Part shown: piece by piece, positions 1 through 6,057 of the stretch | Layout: each line of letters starts with the position of its first letter | How positions within the stretch are numbered: the first letter of the stretch is position 1 | Source: an uncultured Collinsella sp. | GTDB taxonomy: Bacteria; Actinomycetota; Coriobacteriia; Coriobacteriales; Coriobacteriaceae | NCBI GenBank assembly: GCA_902490405.1 | Contig: CABUDS010000046.1 | Location: 1 to 13,025, forward strand | Reading direction: 5' to 3' | Length of the DNA stretch: 13,025 nt | Program-made: the position numbers and the translations under genes | Notes under the pieces: model-generated | Told to the model about the DNA's origin: nothing | Databases searched by the model: none | The model's input: the letters and a program-made list of their open reading frames with translations, nothing else

Positions 1-768
1 GCCACCCATCATGCGACGGCCCACGACGCGTTTGGCGTAGGAGACCGGGATGCGGCGCTGGCCACGCTCAAGGAAAACAATCAGCGGGATAACCAGCAGG
101 ATGATGGCGCAGATGATCACCATGGTGATGATGCCACCGGCATTGCCCTCGGTGCTGGAGAAGATCGCCTGCGGCAGACCGGCCATGATGTTCGCAAAGA
201 TGATCAGCGACATGCCATTGCCGATACCGCGCTGGGTGATGAGCTCACCAATCCACATGATCAGCATGGCGCCCGCGGTGAGCGTGCCGACAATCATGAG
301 GTCGAAGATGATCTCGGGAGCGCCGGCGCCATTGAAGCTGATGCCGAAGCTCTTAAAGAGGAAGAGGTAACCCACGGAGTTGAGGATTGCCAGAGCCAGG
401 GTGAGGTAACGCGAATACTGCGTAATCTTGGTCTGACCGACCTCGCCCTCGCGGGCAAGCTCATGCAGGGAAGGCACGACGGCCTGGAGCATCTGGAGGA
501 TGATCGAGCTGGTGATGTAAGGCATGATGCCCAGCGAAAACACCGACACATAGCTCAACGCGCCGCCAGAGAAAAGATTCAGGAGGGCCATAGCACCTGC
601 GGCGACCGAATTGTTATCGGTCGAGAAAAGGCCCAGCATCCCCTGGAAGGGAATGCCGGGCACAGGAACGTGCGCACCAATGCGGTACACGACGAGCATA
701 GCTATGGTAAAAAGAATCTTTTCGCGCAATTCTTTGATGCGGAAAGCATTCTTAAGACCATTTAGCAC
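1..768 (-). CDS. secY: Protein translocase subunit SecY, N-terminal 256 residues (runs off left edge)
   Basis: SecY is the channel-forming subunit of the SecYEG translocon in the cytoplasmic membrane and passes unfolded preproteins outward or sideways into the bilayer. The frame is open from a GTG at 766-768 to position 1. The N-terminus reads MLNGLKNAFRIKELREK and leads into TM1 (ILFTIAMLVVYRIGAHVPVP). The plug region follows (LLNLFSGGALSYVSVFSLG), then further hydrophobic helices. The fragment ends in the cytoplasmic C4 loop (RRIPVSYAKRVVGRRMMGG), which contacts SecA or the ribosome. About 170-180 residues of a usual SecY of about 430 are missing at the window edge. The GTG start is chosen because the ATG at 759-761 is in another frame that meets a stop after about 20 codons, while the GTG frame gives the conserved N-terminus. 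The start overlaps the end of rplO by 7 bp, and a GGAAAGG lies about 10 nt upstream, which suggests translational coupling. Confidence 0.96.
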   Translation of the reverse strand, partial: MLNGLKNAFRIKELREKILFTIAMLVVYRIGAHVPVPGIPFQGMLGLFSTDNNSVAAGAMALLNLFSGGALSYVSVFSLGIMPYITSSIILQMLQAVVPSLHELAREGEVGQTKITQYSRYLTLALAILNSVGYLFLFKSFGISFNGAGAPEIIFDLMIVGTLTAGAMLIMWIGELITQRGIGNGMSLIIFANIMAGLPQAIFSSTEGNAGGIITMVIICAIILLVIPLIVFLERGQRRIPVSYAKRVVGRRMMGG

Positions 769-1211
769 GGCAGCTCGACCTTTCCGCCGGCGGCCTCGAT
801 CTTGGCCTGCGCAGAAGCGCTGACCTTGTCGACCTTGACCGTGAACTTCTTGGTGAGCTCACCATTGCCGAGCACCTTGACGGGCTCGAACTCGCTCTTG
901 GTGATGCGAGCGGCCTTAAGAGCGGCACCGTCGATTACAGCGCCGTCCTCGAACTTACGCTCGAGACGCTCAACGTTAACAGCGGTGTACTCGATACGAC
1001 GGGGGTTGCGGAAGCCCGGAAGCTTGGGCAGGCGCATAGCCAGCGGAGTCTGGCCACCCTCGAAGCCGGCACCCTTGGTGCCACCAGAGCGGGAACCCTG
1101 GCCCTTCTGGCCGCGGCCAGAAGTGGTGCCGTGACCCGAAGAATTGCCACGGCCGACGCGCTTGCGGTTCTTAGTGGAACCGGGCGCGGGAGTAAGATCG
1201 TGAAGCTGCAT
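762..1211 (-). CDS. rplO: 50S ribosomal protein L15
   Basis: This is L15 of the large ribosomal subunit, which binds 23S rRNA late in 50S assembly. It has 149 residues, normal for the family. The N-terminus MQLHDLTPAPGS is followed by the typical Gly/Arg/Ser-rich extended tail (KRVGRGNSSGHGTTSGRGQK, then GSRSGG). The globular C-terminal domain starts near residue 50 (GGQTPLAMRLPKLPGF) and carries AQAKIEAAGGKVELPC at the end. An ATG at 1209-1211 follows a GAGGAG Shine-Dalgarno sequence and lies only 3 nt after the rpmD stop, so the genes are clearly cotranscribed. The order rpmD-rplO-secY is the usual bacterial spc order. Confidence 0.98.
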   Translation of the reverse strand: MQLHDLTPAPGSTKNRKRVGRGNSSGHGTTSGRGQKGQGSRSGGTKGAGFEGGQTPLAMRLPKLPGFRNPRRIEYTAVNVERLERKFEDGAVIDGAALKAARITKSEFEPVKVLGNGELTKKFTVKVDKVSASAQAKIEAAGGKVELPC

Positions 1212-1214
1212 TTG

Positions 1215-1397
1215 CTACTCCTCTACAATCTCGACAAGGTGCTTGACCTTGAAGATCATGCCGCGGACGGACTCGTTGTCAGCAATCTCGCGAACCTCGC
1301 GGATCCTGTGGAGACCGAGGGCACGGACAGTACGGACCTGGTCCTGCTTGCAACCGTTGGTGCTGCGGACCTGCTTGATCTTGATGGTGTCAGCCAT
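1215..1397 (-). CDS. rpmD: 50S ribosomal protein L30
   Basis: This is L30, a small 23S rRNA-binding protein of the large subunit. It has 60 residues, the usual bacterial length. It carries the single ferredoxin-like L30 domain with the signature KIKQVRSTNGCKQDQVRTV followed by RALGLHRIREVREIADN, then VRGMIFKVKHLVEIVEE. An ATG at 1395-1397 is preceded by GGAGAA, which lies in the last codons of rpsE. The rpsE stop and this start are 2 nt apart, so translation is probably coupled. Confidence 0.97.
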   Translation of the reverse strand: MADTIKIKQVRSTNGCKQDQVRTVRALGLHRIREVREIADNESVRGMIFKVKHLVEIVEE

Positions 1398-1399
1398 GC

Positions 1400-1924
1400 T
1401 TAGTTCTCCTTACCGACGAACATCTCGGAGACCGTCAGGCCACGGCGAGCCGCGACGTCCTCAGGGCTGGAGAGCTCCTTGAGGCCCTCGACGGCAGCCT
1501 TGATGATGTTGAGGCCGTTGTCGGTACCGAGGGACTTGGACAGGACATTCTTGATGCCAGCAAGCTCGAAGAGGGGACGCACAGCGCCGCCGGCGATAAC
1601 GCCGGTACCCTCGACAGCGGGCTTGATGATGATGCGGCCGGCACCAAAGTGGCCGAGAACCTCGTGCGGGATGGTGCCCTGCTCGGTCACCGGCACGTGG
1701 AACATGTTCTTCTTGGCATCGAGAGACGCCTTGGAGATGGCCAGGGGCACCTCAGCGGACTTGCCCATGCCAACGCCGACGTTGCCCTTGCCGTCGCCAA
1801 CGACGACGAGAGCGACGAGGCTCATGCGACGACCACCCTTGACGGTCTTCGACACGCGGTTGATGTAAACGACGCGCTCCTCGAACTCGGAGGCCTCGCG
1901 CTGCTGCTTCTGATTACGAGCCAT
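1400..1924 (-). CDS. rpsE: 30S ribosomal protein S5
   Basis: S5 is a small-subunit protein at the mRNA entry and decoding region, needed for accuracy and helicase action on mRNA. It has 174 residues. The N-terminal double-stranded-RNA-binding-like domain spans about residues 14-80 (FEERVVYINRVSKTVKGGRR, ALVVVGDGKGNVGVGMGKS). The C-terminal domain covers about residues 90-155 (GAGRIIIKPAVEGTGVIAGG, VLSKSLGTDNGLNIIKA). The loop VSKTVKGGRRMS is where spectinomycin-resistance changes map in other species; the sequence here looks wild-type in form. An ATG at 1922-1924 follows AGGAGGT. The gene is 14 nt after rplR and 2 nt before rpmD. Confidence 0.98.
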   Translation of the reverse strand: MARNQKQQREASEFEERVVYINRVSKTVKGGRRMSLVALVVVGDGKGNVGVGMGKSAEVPLAISKASLDAKKNMFHVPVTEQGTIPHEVLGHFGAGRIIIKPAVEGTGVIAGGAVRPLFELAGIKNVLSKSLGTDNGLNIIKAAVEGLKELSSPEDVAARRGLTVSEMFVGKEN

Positions 1925-1938
1925 GTGCTACATACCTC

Positions 1939-2307
1939 CTAGAACTCGAGACCGGCGGCACGAGCACCGTCGGCGAGGGCCTTGACGCGGCCATGGTAGA
2001 TACGGCCACCGCGATCGAAGGCGACCTTGGTGATGCCGGCCTCGATGGCACGCTTGCCAACGAGCTGACCGACCTTCTCCGCAGCCTCCTTGTTCGAGGT
2101 GTGGGTGCCCTTGAACTCGGCCTCGAGGGTCGAGGCAGAGACGAGCGTCAGGCTGGAGCCCTTGCTGTCGTCGATGATCTGGGCATAGATGTTGGCGTTA
2201 GTACGGGTCACGCGAAGACGCGGACGCTCGGAGGTACCCGAGACCTTGCCGCGAACACGACGCTGACGACGCTTGAGGCCTTCCAGCTTCGCCTTATGCT
2301 TGTTCAT
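1939..2307 (-). CDS. rplR: 50S ribosomal protein L18
   Basis: L18 binds 5S rRNA together with L5 and joins it to the 50S central protuberance. It has 122 residues, with a basic N-terminus (MNKHKAKLEGLKRRQRRVRG) and the L18 core (RPRLRVTRTNANIYAQIIDD). It ends with VAFDRGGRIYHGRVKALADG and ARAAGLEF, the conserved family C-terminus. An ATG at 2305-2307 follows TAGGAG. A 75-nt spacer with a perfect 8-bp hairpin (2336-2357) separates it from rplF. This is one of the longer spacers in this otherwise tight operon. Confidence 0.98.
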   Translation of the reverse strand: MNKHKAKLEGLKRRQRRVRGKVSGTSERPRLRVTRTNANIYAQIIDDSKGSSLTLVSASTLEAEFKGTHTSNKEAAEKVGQLVGKRAIEAGITKVAFDRGGRIYHGRVKALADGARAAGLEF

Positions 2308-2335
2308 ACGTAAACTCCTAAAAAGGTTGATCTTG

Positions 2336-2357
2336 CCAGCACCTGACGGGGTGCTGG
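2336..2357 (-). other. Intra-operon hairpin between rplF and rplR
   Basis: A perfect 8-bp inverted repeat CCAGCACC / GGTGCTGG encloses a 6-nt loop in the rplF-rplR spacer. On the mRNA (minus strand) it lies about 30 nt upstream of the rplR start. No U-run follows directly (the next U-run is about 10 nt on), so it is not a clean terminator. It could be a partial attenuator, an RNase processing or stabilising site, or a ribosomal-protein binding site. The stem is seen in the sequence; its role is inferred. Confidence 0.5.
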
Positions 2358-2382
2358 TCTTATGCGAGTGAGTCGGTTACGA

Positions 2383-2919
2383 CTACTTGGCGGCCTTACC
2401 CAGCTTGCGGCGGATGTGCTCGCCAACGTAGTGGATACCCTTGCCCTTGTAAGGCTCGGGAGGACGATGGCCGCGGATCTCAGCGGCGATCTGACCGACC
2501 TGCTGCTTGTTGATACCCTTGACGTTCACGTGGGTGTTGTCGGGAACCTCGAAGGTGATGCCCTCGGGAGCCTCGACGATCACGGGGTGCGAGAAGCCCA
2601 GGGAGAACTCGAGGTTCTTGCCCTTCTGCTGCACGCGGTAACCGACGCCGGCGAGCTCGAGCTTCTTCTCGAAGCCCTCGGAAACGCCAACCACCATGTT
2701 GTGGATGAGGGCGCGGGTGAGGCCGTGGCGGGCACGGGTCTCACGCTCGTCGTCGGGACGGGAAACGGTGAGGACGCTGTCCTCGACGTTGATAGCGAGC
2801 TTCTCAAAGACATCGAGCTCGAGCTGGCCCTTGGGGCCCTTGACGACAACGTTGTTGCCGTTGACTGCCACTTCGACTCCGGCGGGAATCTGGACAGGCT
2901 TATTACCGATACGAGACAC
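2383..2919 (-). CDS. rplF: 50S ribosomal protein L6
   Basis: L6 sits near the sarcin-ricin loop at the base of the stalk and is needed for late 50S assembly and factor binding. It has 178 residues, the usual length. Two tandem L6 alpha/beta domains cover about residues 11-82 and 90-164. Recognisable segments are SRIGNKPVQIPAGVEV at the start, the KGPKGQL strand and, near the C-terminus, the signature RPPEPYKGKGIHYVGEHIRR. The start is GTG at 2917-2919 after AGGAGAT; no better ATG exists upstream in frame before rpsH ends. The spacer to rpsH is 33 nt. Confidence 0.97.
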   Translation of the reverse strand: MSRIGNKPVQIPAGVEVAVNGNNVVVKGPKGQLELDVFEKLAINVEDSVLTVSRPDDERETRARHGLTRALIHNMVVGVSEGFEKKLELAGVGYRVQQKGKNLEFSLGFSHPVIVEAPEGITFEVPDNTHVNVKGINKQQVGQIAAEIRGHRPPEPYKGKGIHYVGEHIRRKLGKAAK

Positions 2920-2952
2920 GGTGATCTCCTTTCCTTCTACCTACCGAGCGAA

Positions 2953-3351
2953 TTACCAGACGTAAGCGATGATCTCGCCGCCGACGTTGTGCTTGCGAGC
3001 ATCGCGGTCGGTCATGACGCCATGGCTGGTGGAAATAATGGCGGTACCAAGGCCACCGCGGACGCGGGGCATGTCGGCAACGCCGGTGTACTTACGCAGG
3101 CCCGGCTTGGAAATGCGGCGGATGCCGTTGATGACCTTAGCCTTCTTGGGACCATACTTAAGCGTGATGTGCAGAGTCTTCTGGGGAACGGTGTCCTCGA
3201 CATCGTAGCCCTCGATGTAGCCCTCCTCGTGCAGAACACGAGCGATCTCGACGAGCTTCTTGCTGCTCGGCATGGAGACCGTGGCCTTGTTCACAGAGTT
3301 AGCGTTACGGATGCGCGTAAGCATATCTGCGATCGGGTCTGTAAGGTTCAT
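2953..3351 (-). CDS. rpsH: 30S ribosomal protein S8
   Basis: S8 is a primary 16S rRNA-binding protein (helix 21, central domain). In E. coli it also represses the spc operon by binding its own mRNA. It has 132 residues. The N-terminus MNLTDPIADMLTRIRNAN is diagnostic, as is the C-terminal motif GLGTAIISTSHGVMTDRDAR ending GGEIIAYVW. An ATG at 3349-3351 follows AAGGAG. It is separated from rpsN by 119 nt, the longest gap between genes of this block, with only a weak GCGTTT/AAACGC stem (3426-3460) visible there. I cannot identify an S8 mRNA operator by eye. Confidence 0.98.
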   Translation of the reverse strand: MNLTDPIADMLTRIRNANSVNKATVSMPSSKKLVEIARVLHEEGYIEGYDVEDTVPQKTLHITLKYGPKKAKVINGIRRISKPGLRKYTGVADMPRVRGGLGTAIISTSHGVMTDRDARKHNVGGEIIAYVW

Positions 3352-3470
3352 ACAGATTCTCCTTCGTTCTTGATGAACACGTGCTCTTGGTTCTTCGCCG
3401 CCCTTAACGGCAAAGCCTTTTTAGCGCGTTTTCCCTGTTCCAAACTGATGCTTGAAACGCTGGTAGTGAC

Positions 3471-3656
3471 TTACCAGCTGGCCTTCTTAACGCCGGGAAG
3501 CTCGCCCTTGAGTGCAAGCTCGCGGAAGCAGACACGGCACAGGCCGAACTTGCGGTACACAGAGTGCGGACGGCCGCAGCGCTGGCAGCGCGTGTACTCA
3601 CGAGTAGAGAACTTCTGCTTGCGATTGCACTTGACGATCATCGATGTCTTAGCCAC
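3471..3656 (-). CDS. rpsN: 30S ribosomal protein S14, zinc-binding (type Z)
   Basis: S14 binds 16S rRNA in the 30S head next to S3 and S10. At 61 residues this is the short, zinc-binding C+ form and not the roughly 100-residue zinc-free form. The four ligands form one zinc ribbon: Cys24-x2-Cys27, twelve residues, Cys40-x2-Cys43 (CQRCGRPHSVYRKFGLCRVC). The start is GTG (3654-3656) after a strong AGGAGG seven bases upstream, giving MAKTSMIVK, the family N-terminus. A 79-nt spacer with a GC hairpin precedes it. Use of the zinc form inside the spc operon is typical of Gram-positive bacteria and Actinobacteria. Confidence 0.97.
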   Translation of the reverse strand: MAKTSMIVKCNRKQKFSTREYTRCQRCGRPHSVYRKFGLCRVCFRELALKGELPGVKKASW

Positions 3657-3691
3657 TTATATCCTCCTCACATAGAGTATTGTTCGCCCCA

Positions 3692-3719
3692 AGCGCCGCC
3701 CCCTTCTTGGAACGGCGCT
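3692..3719 (-). other. Hairpin in the rplE-rpsN spacer
   Basis: A perfect 7-bp stem AGCGCCG / CGGCGCT encloses a 14-nt loop between the rplE stop and the rpsN Shine-Dalgarno. There is no U-tract after it in the direction of transcription, so a full terminator is unlikely. It may be an mRNA stability or processing element. The stem is seen; the function is not known. Confidence 0.35.
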
Positions 3720-3735
3720 CATAGGGCAGGTGAAC

Positions 3736-4293
3736 CTATTTCTTGAACGGGAAACCGAAGGCGTCCAGAAGGGCCTTGGCCTCCTCATCGGTGTTGGCGG
3801 TGGTCACGAAAGTGATGTCCATACCACGCTGGTGATCGACGGAGTCGAAGTCGATCTCGGGGAAGATGAGCTGCTCGGTGACGCCCATGGAGAAGTTACC
3901 ACGGCCGTCGAAGCTCTTGGCGGAGATGCCGCGGAAGTCGCGGATACGGGGGATCGCGACGGAGGTCAGACGATCGAAGAACTCCCACATACGGTCGCCA
4001 CGCAGGGTAACCTTGCAGCCGATCGGCATACCAGCGCGCAGGCGGAAGGTAGCGATGGACTTGCGGGCACGGGTGATCATCGGCTGCTGACCGGTGATGG
4101 CGCGCAGGTCGCGCACGGCACCGTCGATGGCCTTGGAATCGGTAGCGGCCTCGCCGACACCCATGTTCACGACAATCTTCTCAAACTTGGGGATCATCAT
4201 GACGTTCTCGTACTGGAACTTGTCCTGAAGCTGCTGCTTGACCTCGTTGTTGTACTTGGTCTTCAGACGTGGCACATACTTCTCTTCTGCCAT
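3736..4293 (-). CDS. rplE: 50S ribosomal protein L5
   Basis: L5 binds 5S rRNA and forms the intersubunit bridge with S13 at the central protuberance. It has 185 residues. Its motifs include YVPRLKTKYNNEVKQQL and MMIPKFEKIVVNMGVGEA in the N-terminal part. Further on are ITGQQPMITRARKSIATFRL with GMPIGCKVTLRGDRMWEF, and the C-terminal GMDITFVTTANTDEEAKALL. An ATG at 4291-4293 follows AAGGAG (4300-4305). In most bacteria rplX ends a few nt upstream of rplE; here the next coding sequence upstream is a permease. rplE is therefore the first gene of this ribosomal block and would depend on the promoter proposed at 4431-4459 or on read-through. Confidence 0.98.
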   Translation of the reverse strand: MAEEKYVPRLKTKYNNEVKQQLQDKFQYENVMMIPKFEKIVVNMGVGEAATDSKAIDGAVRDLRAITGQQPMITRARKSIATFRLRAGMPIGCKVTLRGDRMWEFFDRLTSVAIPRIRDFRGISAKSFDGRGNFSMGVTEQLIFPEIDFDSVDHQRGMDITFVTTANTDEEAKALLDAFGFPFKK

Positions 4294-4430
4294 TGTTCAC
4301 TCCTTCTTGGGGTTTTAAGCACGGGGCGTGGCCACGGTGGGTTGTCCTCGTGCCTCCTGGCTGCATCCGCGCCGCTCATGGCATTTCGCGGTTTGGACTC
4401 GACGCAGCAGGAGCCGACAAAACAATCGGT

Positions 4431-4459
4431 ACTATACGCGCATTGGGTGCGTATTTCCA
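4431..4459 (-). promoter_or_regulatory. Candidate sigma-70 type promoter for the rplE-secY genes
   Basis: On the minus strand TGGAAA (4454-4459) and TATAGT (4431-4436) are separated by exactly 17 nt. Matches to TTGACA and TATAAT are 4/6 and 5/6. The spacer and both edges contain the inverted repeat ATACGC...GCGTAT, which could be an operator or chance. Transcription would start near 4424 and leave a leader of about 130 nt before rplE. Placement in front of the first ribosomal gene supports it; it is a by-eye prediction. Confidence 0.45.
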
Positions 4460-4534
4460 GAAAAACCTCGTCTGCCTGCACAACTCCACAACTCCCCCGC
4501 ACAAATTGATCCCTAGGGCACGGAGGAAAACAGC

Positions 4535-4601
4535 AGTTGCGGTGAGATAGGGACTGTTTGATGGCTTAAAAGGCTTAAACAGTCCCTATCTCACCGCAAC
4601 T
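4535..4601. repeat. Perfect 25-bp inverted repeat with 17-nt loop
   Basis: The arms at 4535-4559 and 4577-4601 are exact reverse complements (core GCGGTGAGATAGGGACTG / CAGTCCCTATCTCACCGC). The 17-nt loop is AT-rich. The element begins 13 nt after the permease stop codon. On either strand it would fold into a very strong hairpin, but no clear U-run follows, so it is not a standard rho-independent terminator. Perfect arms with a short loop suggest a REP- or MITE-like element, or a strong transcription barrier isolating the ribosomal genes from the permease operon. Confidence 0.85.
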
Positions 4602-4614
4602 CATATATGGGGCG

Positions 4615-5928
4615 TTATTTTTGGCGCGGGAGGACCAGGTTGAGGATCACAGCAACGAGCGCGGCGACGGCAATGGAGGATCCGCCAAAAACGGTGCCAA
4701 CCCATGCGGGGAATCCAGCGCCGGCAAGCGCGCCGGCCGTGCGCTCAATGCCCGTGCCAAAGGCGATAGAGAGACCCATGAGCGTGGTATCGCGCTGAGA
4801 CAGGCCGTGGCGGGCAAACATGACCACACCGTTCATACCGATGGTCGCGAACACGCCAATCGTGGCGCCACCGATGACCGGCTGCGGAATAGACGTGAGC
4901 ACCGCCGCACACTTGGGCAGCAGGCCCGCGATGAGCAGGATGGCAGCCGCAAGCGTAAAGACCATGCGGTTGACGACCTTGTTCTCGGCGATAATGCCCA
5001 CATTCTGGCCAAAGGTTGCCGTGGGGACGCCGCCAAAAAAGCCTGACAGCATACCGACCAGGCCGTTGGCGATCAGGCCACCCGAGATCTGGCTATCGGT
5101 CGCAGGGGTATCGAGCGCAGCGGACGACACGGCGGCAAACTCGCCCATGACCTGTACTGCGTTGACAATGGCGACAACGCCCACAACGGCGCACGCGGCC
5201 GGGTCGAACACCAGGCGATGGGCGCCCAGGGCCGGCGGGGCGAACCAGCTGGTGGTCGCGATGGCCGAGAAATCGACCATGCCCAACACCGCAGCCAAAA
5301 CAAAGCCCGCGCAGATACCAGCCAGGATGCTGCCCAGCCTAAGCGCGCCCTTGCCGTAGTTGCCAGCCATAAAGGTGACGACGAACGTCACAAGTGCGAC
5401 GGCCCAGTTGGTGACACTGCCAAAATCGGCCGCGCCCTCCCCGCCCGCCATGGAGGCAACTGCCACTGGGCATAGCGACAGGCCAATGACAAAGATGACG
5501 GTGCCAAGCACCGGGGCCGGAAACAGAAAACTCACGCGCCTAAACAGTAGGCCGAAGAGCGCGACGAGCGCGCCGCCGATTACCTGGGCGCCCAGTACGG
5601 CCTCAAAACCAAGCTCAAGACCGACTGCCTTGAGCGCCGGCACGAAGGTAAAGCTCGCACCCATCACAATGGGCAGGCCCGAACCGACGACACCTTTTAT
5701 GGGAAACTGTTGAAGGAAAATGTCAATCGCCGAGAGGACGAGCGACGCCTGGATGACAGCGGCTTCCTCTTGAGGGGTAAAGCCACAGACCGACGCGATA
5801 ATGATGGCGGGCGTGACGATACCCGCGAATGCCGCCAGCACATGCTGCAGCGCATGGGGCAATACCTGCACAAACGAAACTTTTCCCGTTCGCTCGAACA
5901 GGGCATCCCCTGCTGCCGACTCTGCCAT
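4615..5928 (-). CDS. NCS2-family uracil/xanthine-type permease
   Basis: This is a nucleobase:cation symporter-2 family carrier in the cytoplasmic membrane; family members import xanthine, urate or uracil with H+ or Na+. It has 437 residues, the usual length, and is hydrophobic throughout (about 14 helices expected). The family positions are present: Gln28-His29 in TM1 (HALQHVLAAFAGIVTP), Glu263 (QVMGEFAAVSS), and Gln308-Asn309 in TATFGQNVGII. The start at 5926-5928 follows GGGAGG five bases upstream; an in-frame ATG at 5991 would place the proposed -10 element inside the gene and lacks a ribosome-binding site. It is the last gene after yqeB-like and xdhC, which argues for xanthine or urate as substrate. 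That is inference, since family members with uracil specificity look alike. Confidence 0.9.
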   Translation of the reverse strand: MAESAAGDALFERTGKVSFVQVLPHALQHVLAAFAGIVTPAIIIASVCGFTPQEEAAVIQASLVLSAIDIFLQQFPIKGVVGSGLPIVMGASFTFVPALKAVGLELGFEAVLGAQVIGGALVALFGLLFRRVSFLFPAPVLGTVIFVIGLSLCPVAVASMAGGEGAADFGSVTNWAVALVTFVVTFMAGNYGKGALRLGSILAGICAGFVLAAVLGMVDFSAIATTSWFAPPALGAHRLVFDPAACAVVGVVAIVNAVQVMGEFAAVSSAALDTPATDSQISGGLIANGLVGMLSGFFGGVPTATFGQNVGIIAENKVVNRMVFTLAAAILLIAGLLPKCAAVLTSIPQPVIGGATIGVFATIGMNGVVMFARHGLSQRDTTLMGLSIAFGTGIERTAGALAGAGFPAWVGTVFGGSSIAVAALVAVILNLVLPRQK

Positions 5929-5950
5929 TTGCGCCTCCCATACCCTAGGC

Positions 5951-5985
5951 AGCGGCCCCATGCCGCTCAACGGTCGGACATTATA
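5951..5985 (-). promoter_or_regulatory. Possible internal promoter and leader hairpin of the permease gene
   Basis: A consensus TATAAT lies at 5980-5985 on the minus strand, 52 nt before the chosen ATG. No good -35 is seen 16-18 nt upstream. Just downstream in the would-be leader a perfect 6-bp hairpin AGCGGC/GCCGCT with a 5-nt loop (5951-5967) is present. The permease might thus be expressed apart from xdhC. The hairpin is too small to be a purine riboswitch. Confidence 0.35.
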
Positions 5986-6032
5986 GGGCATATGGCGCAG
6001 GTAGCATTTTGACCCGTATGCGACAGAGGGCT

Positions 6033-6057
6033 GGGGTAGCTAATTTGGGACGGGGCT
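6033..6057. repeat. Dispersed repeat, copy 1 (GGGGTAGCTAATTTGGGA type)
   Basis: This 25-nt stretch, starting GGGGTAGCTAATTTGGGA and ending CGGGGCT, recurs at 8737-8761 with one mismatch. Its first 18 bases also recur inverted and exact at 8792-8809. This copy is solitary, with no inverted partner close by. Its right end supplies part of the xdhC stop codon (CTA at 6056-6058 on the plus strand). It looks like a REP-type intergenic element placed at gene ends. Confidence 0.7.

Larger units (their letters stand above)
4294..4614 (-). other. 321-bp intergenic gap between permease and rplE, lacking rplN/rplX
   Basis: No credible gene lies here. The only frames spanning it give low-complexity peptides with no resemblance to L24 or L14. 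It contains, in transcription order on the minus strand: a perfect 25-bp inverted repeat just after the permease stop, a spacer, a promoter-like pair (TGGAAA, 17 nt, TATAGT), a leader of roughly 130 nt, and the rplE ribosome-binding site. A second Shine-Dalgarno-like AGGAGG near 4357 is not followed by a usable start. Confidence 0.6.

Noticed and set aside
2362..3675. A 437-codon plus-strand frame across rplF, rpsH and rpsN
   Set aside because: It is antisense to clear ribosomal protein genes and its Leu/Asp/Val-rich product is the usual artefact of their reverse frame.
4263..4502. Minus-strand small ORF upstream of rplE as a possible rplX (L24) remnant
   Set aside because: The peptide shows no KOW motif or other L24 feature and overlaps the start of rplE in another frame.
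5929..5991. Longer N-terminus for the permease (ATG at 5991)
   Set aside because: It would include the TATAAT and leader hairpin as coding, has no Shine-Dalgarno, and adds 21 residues atypical of NCS2 carriers.
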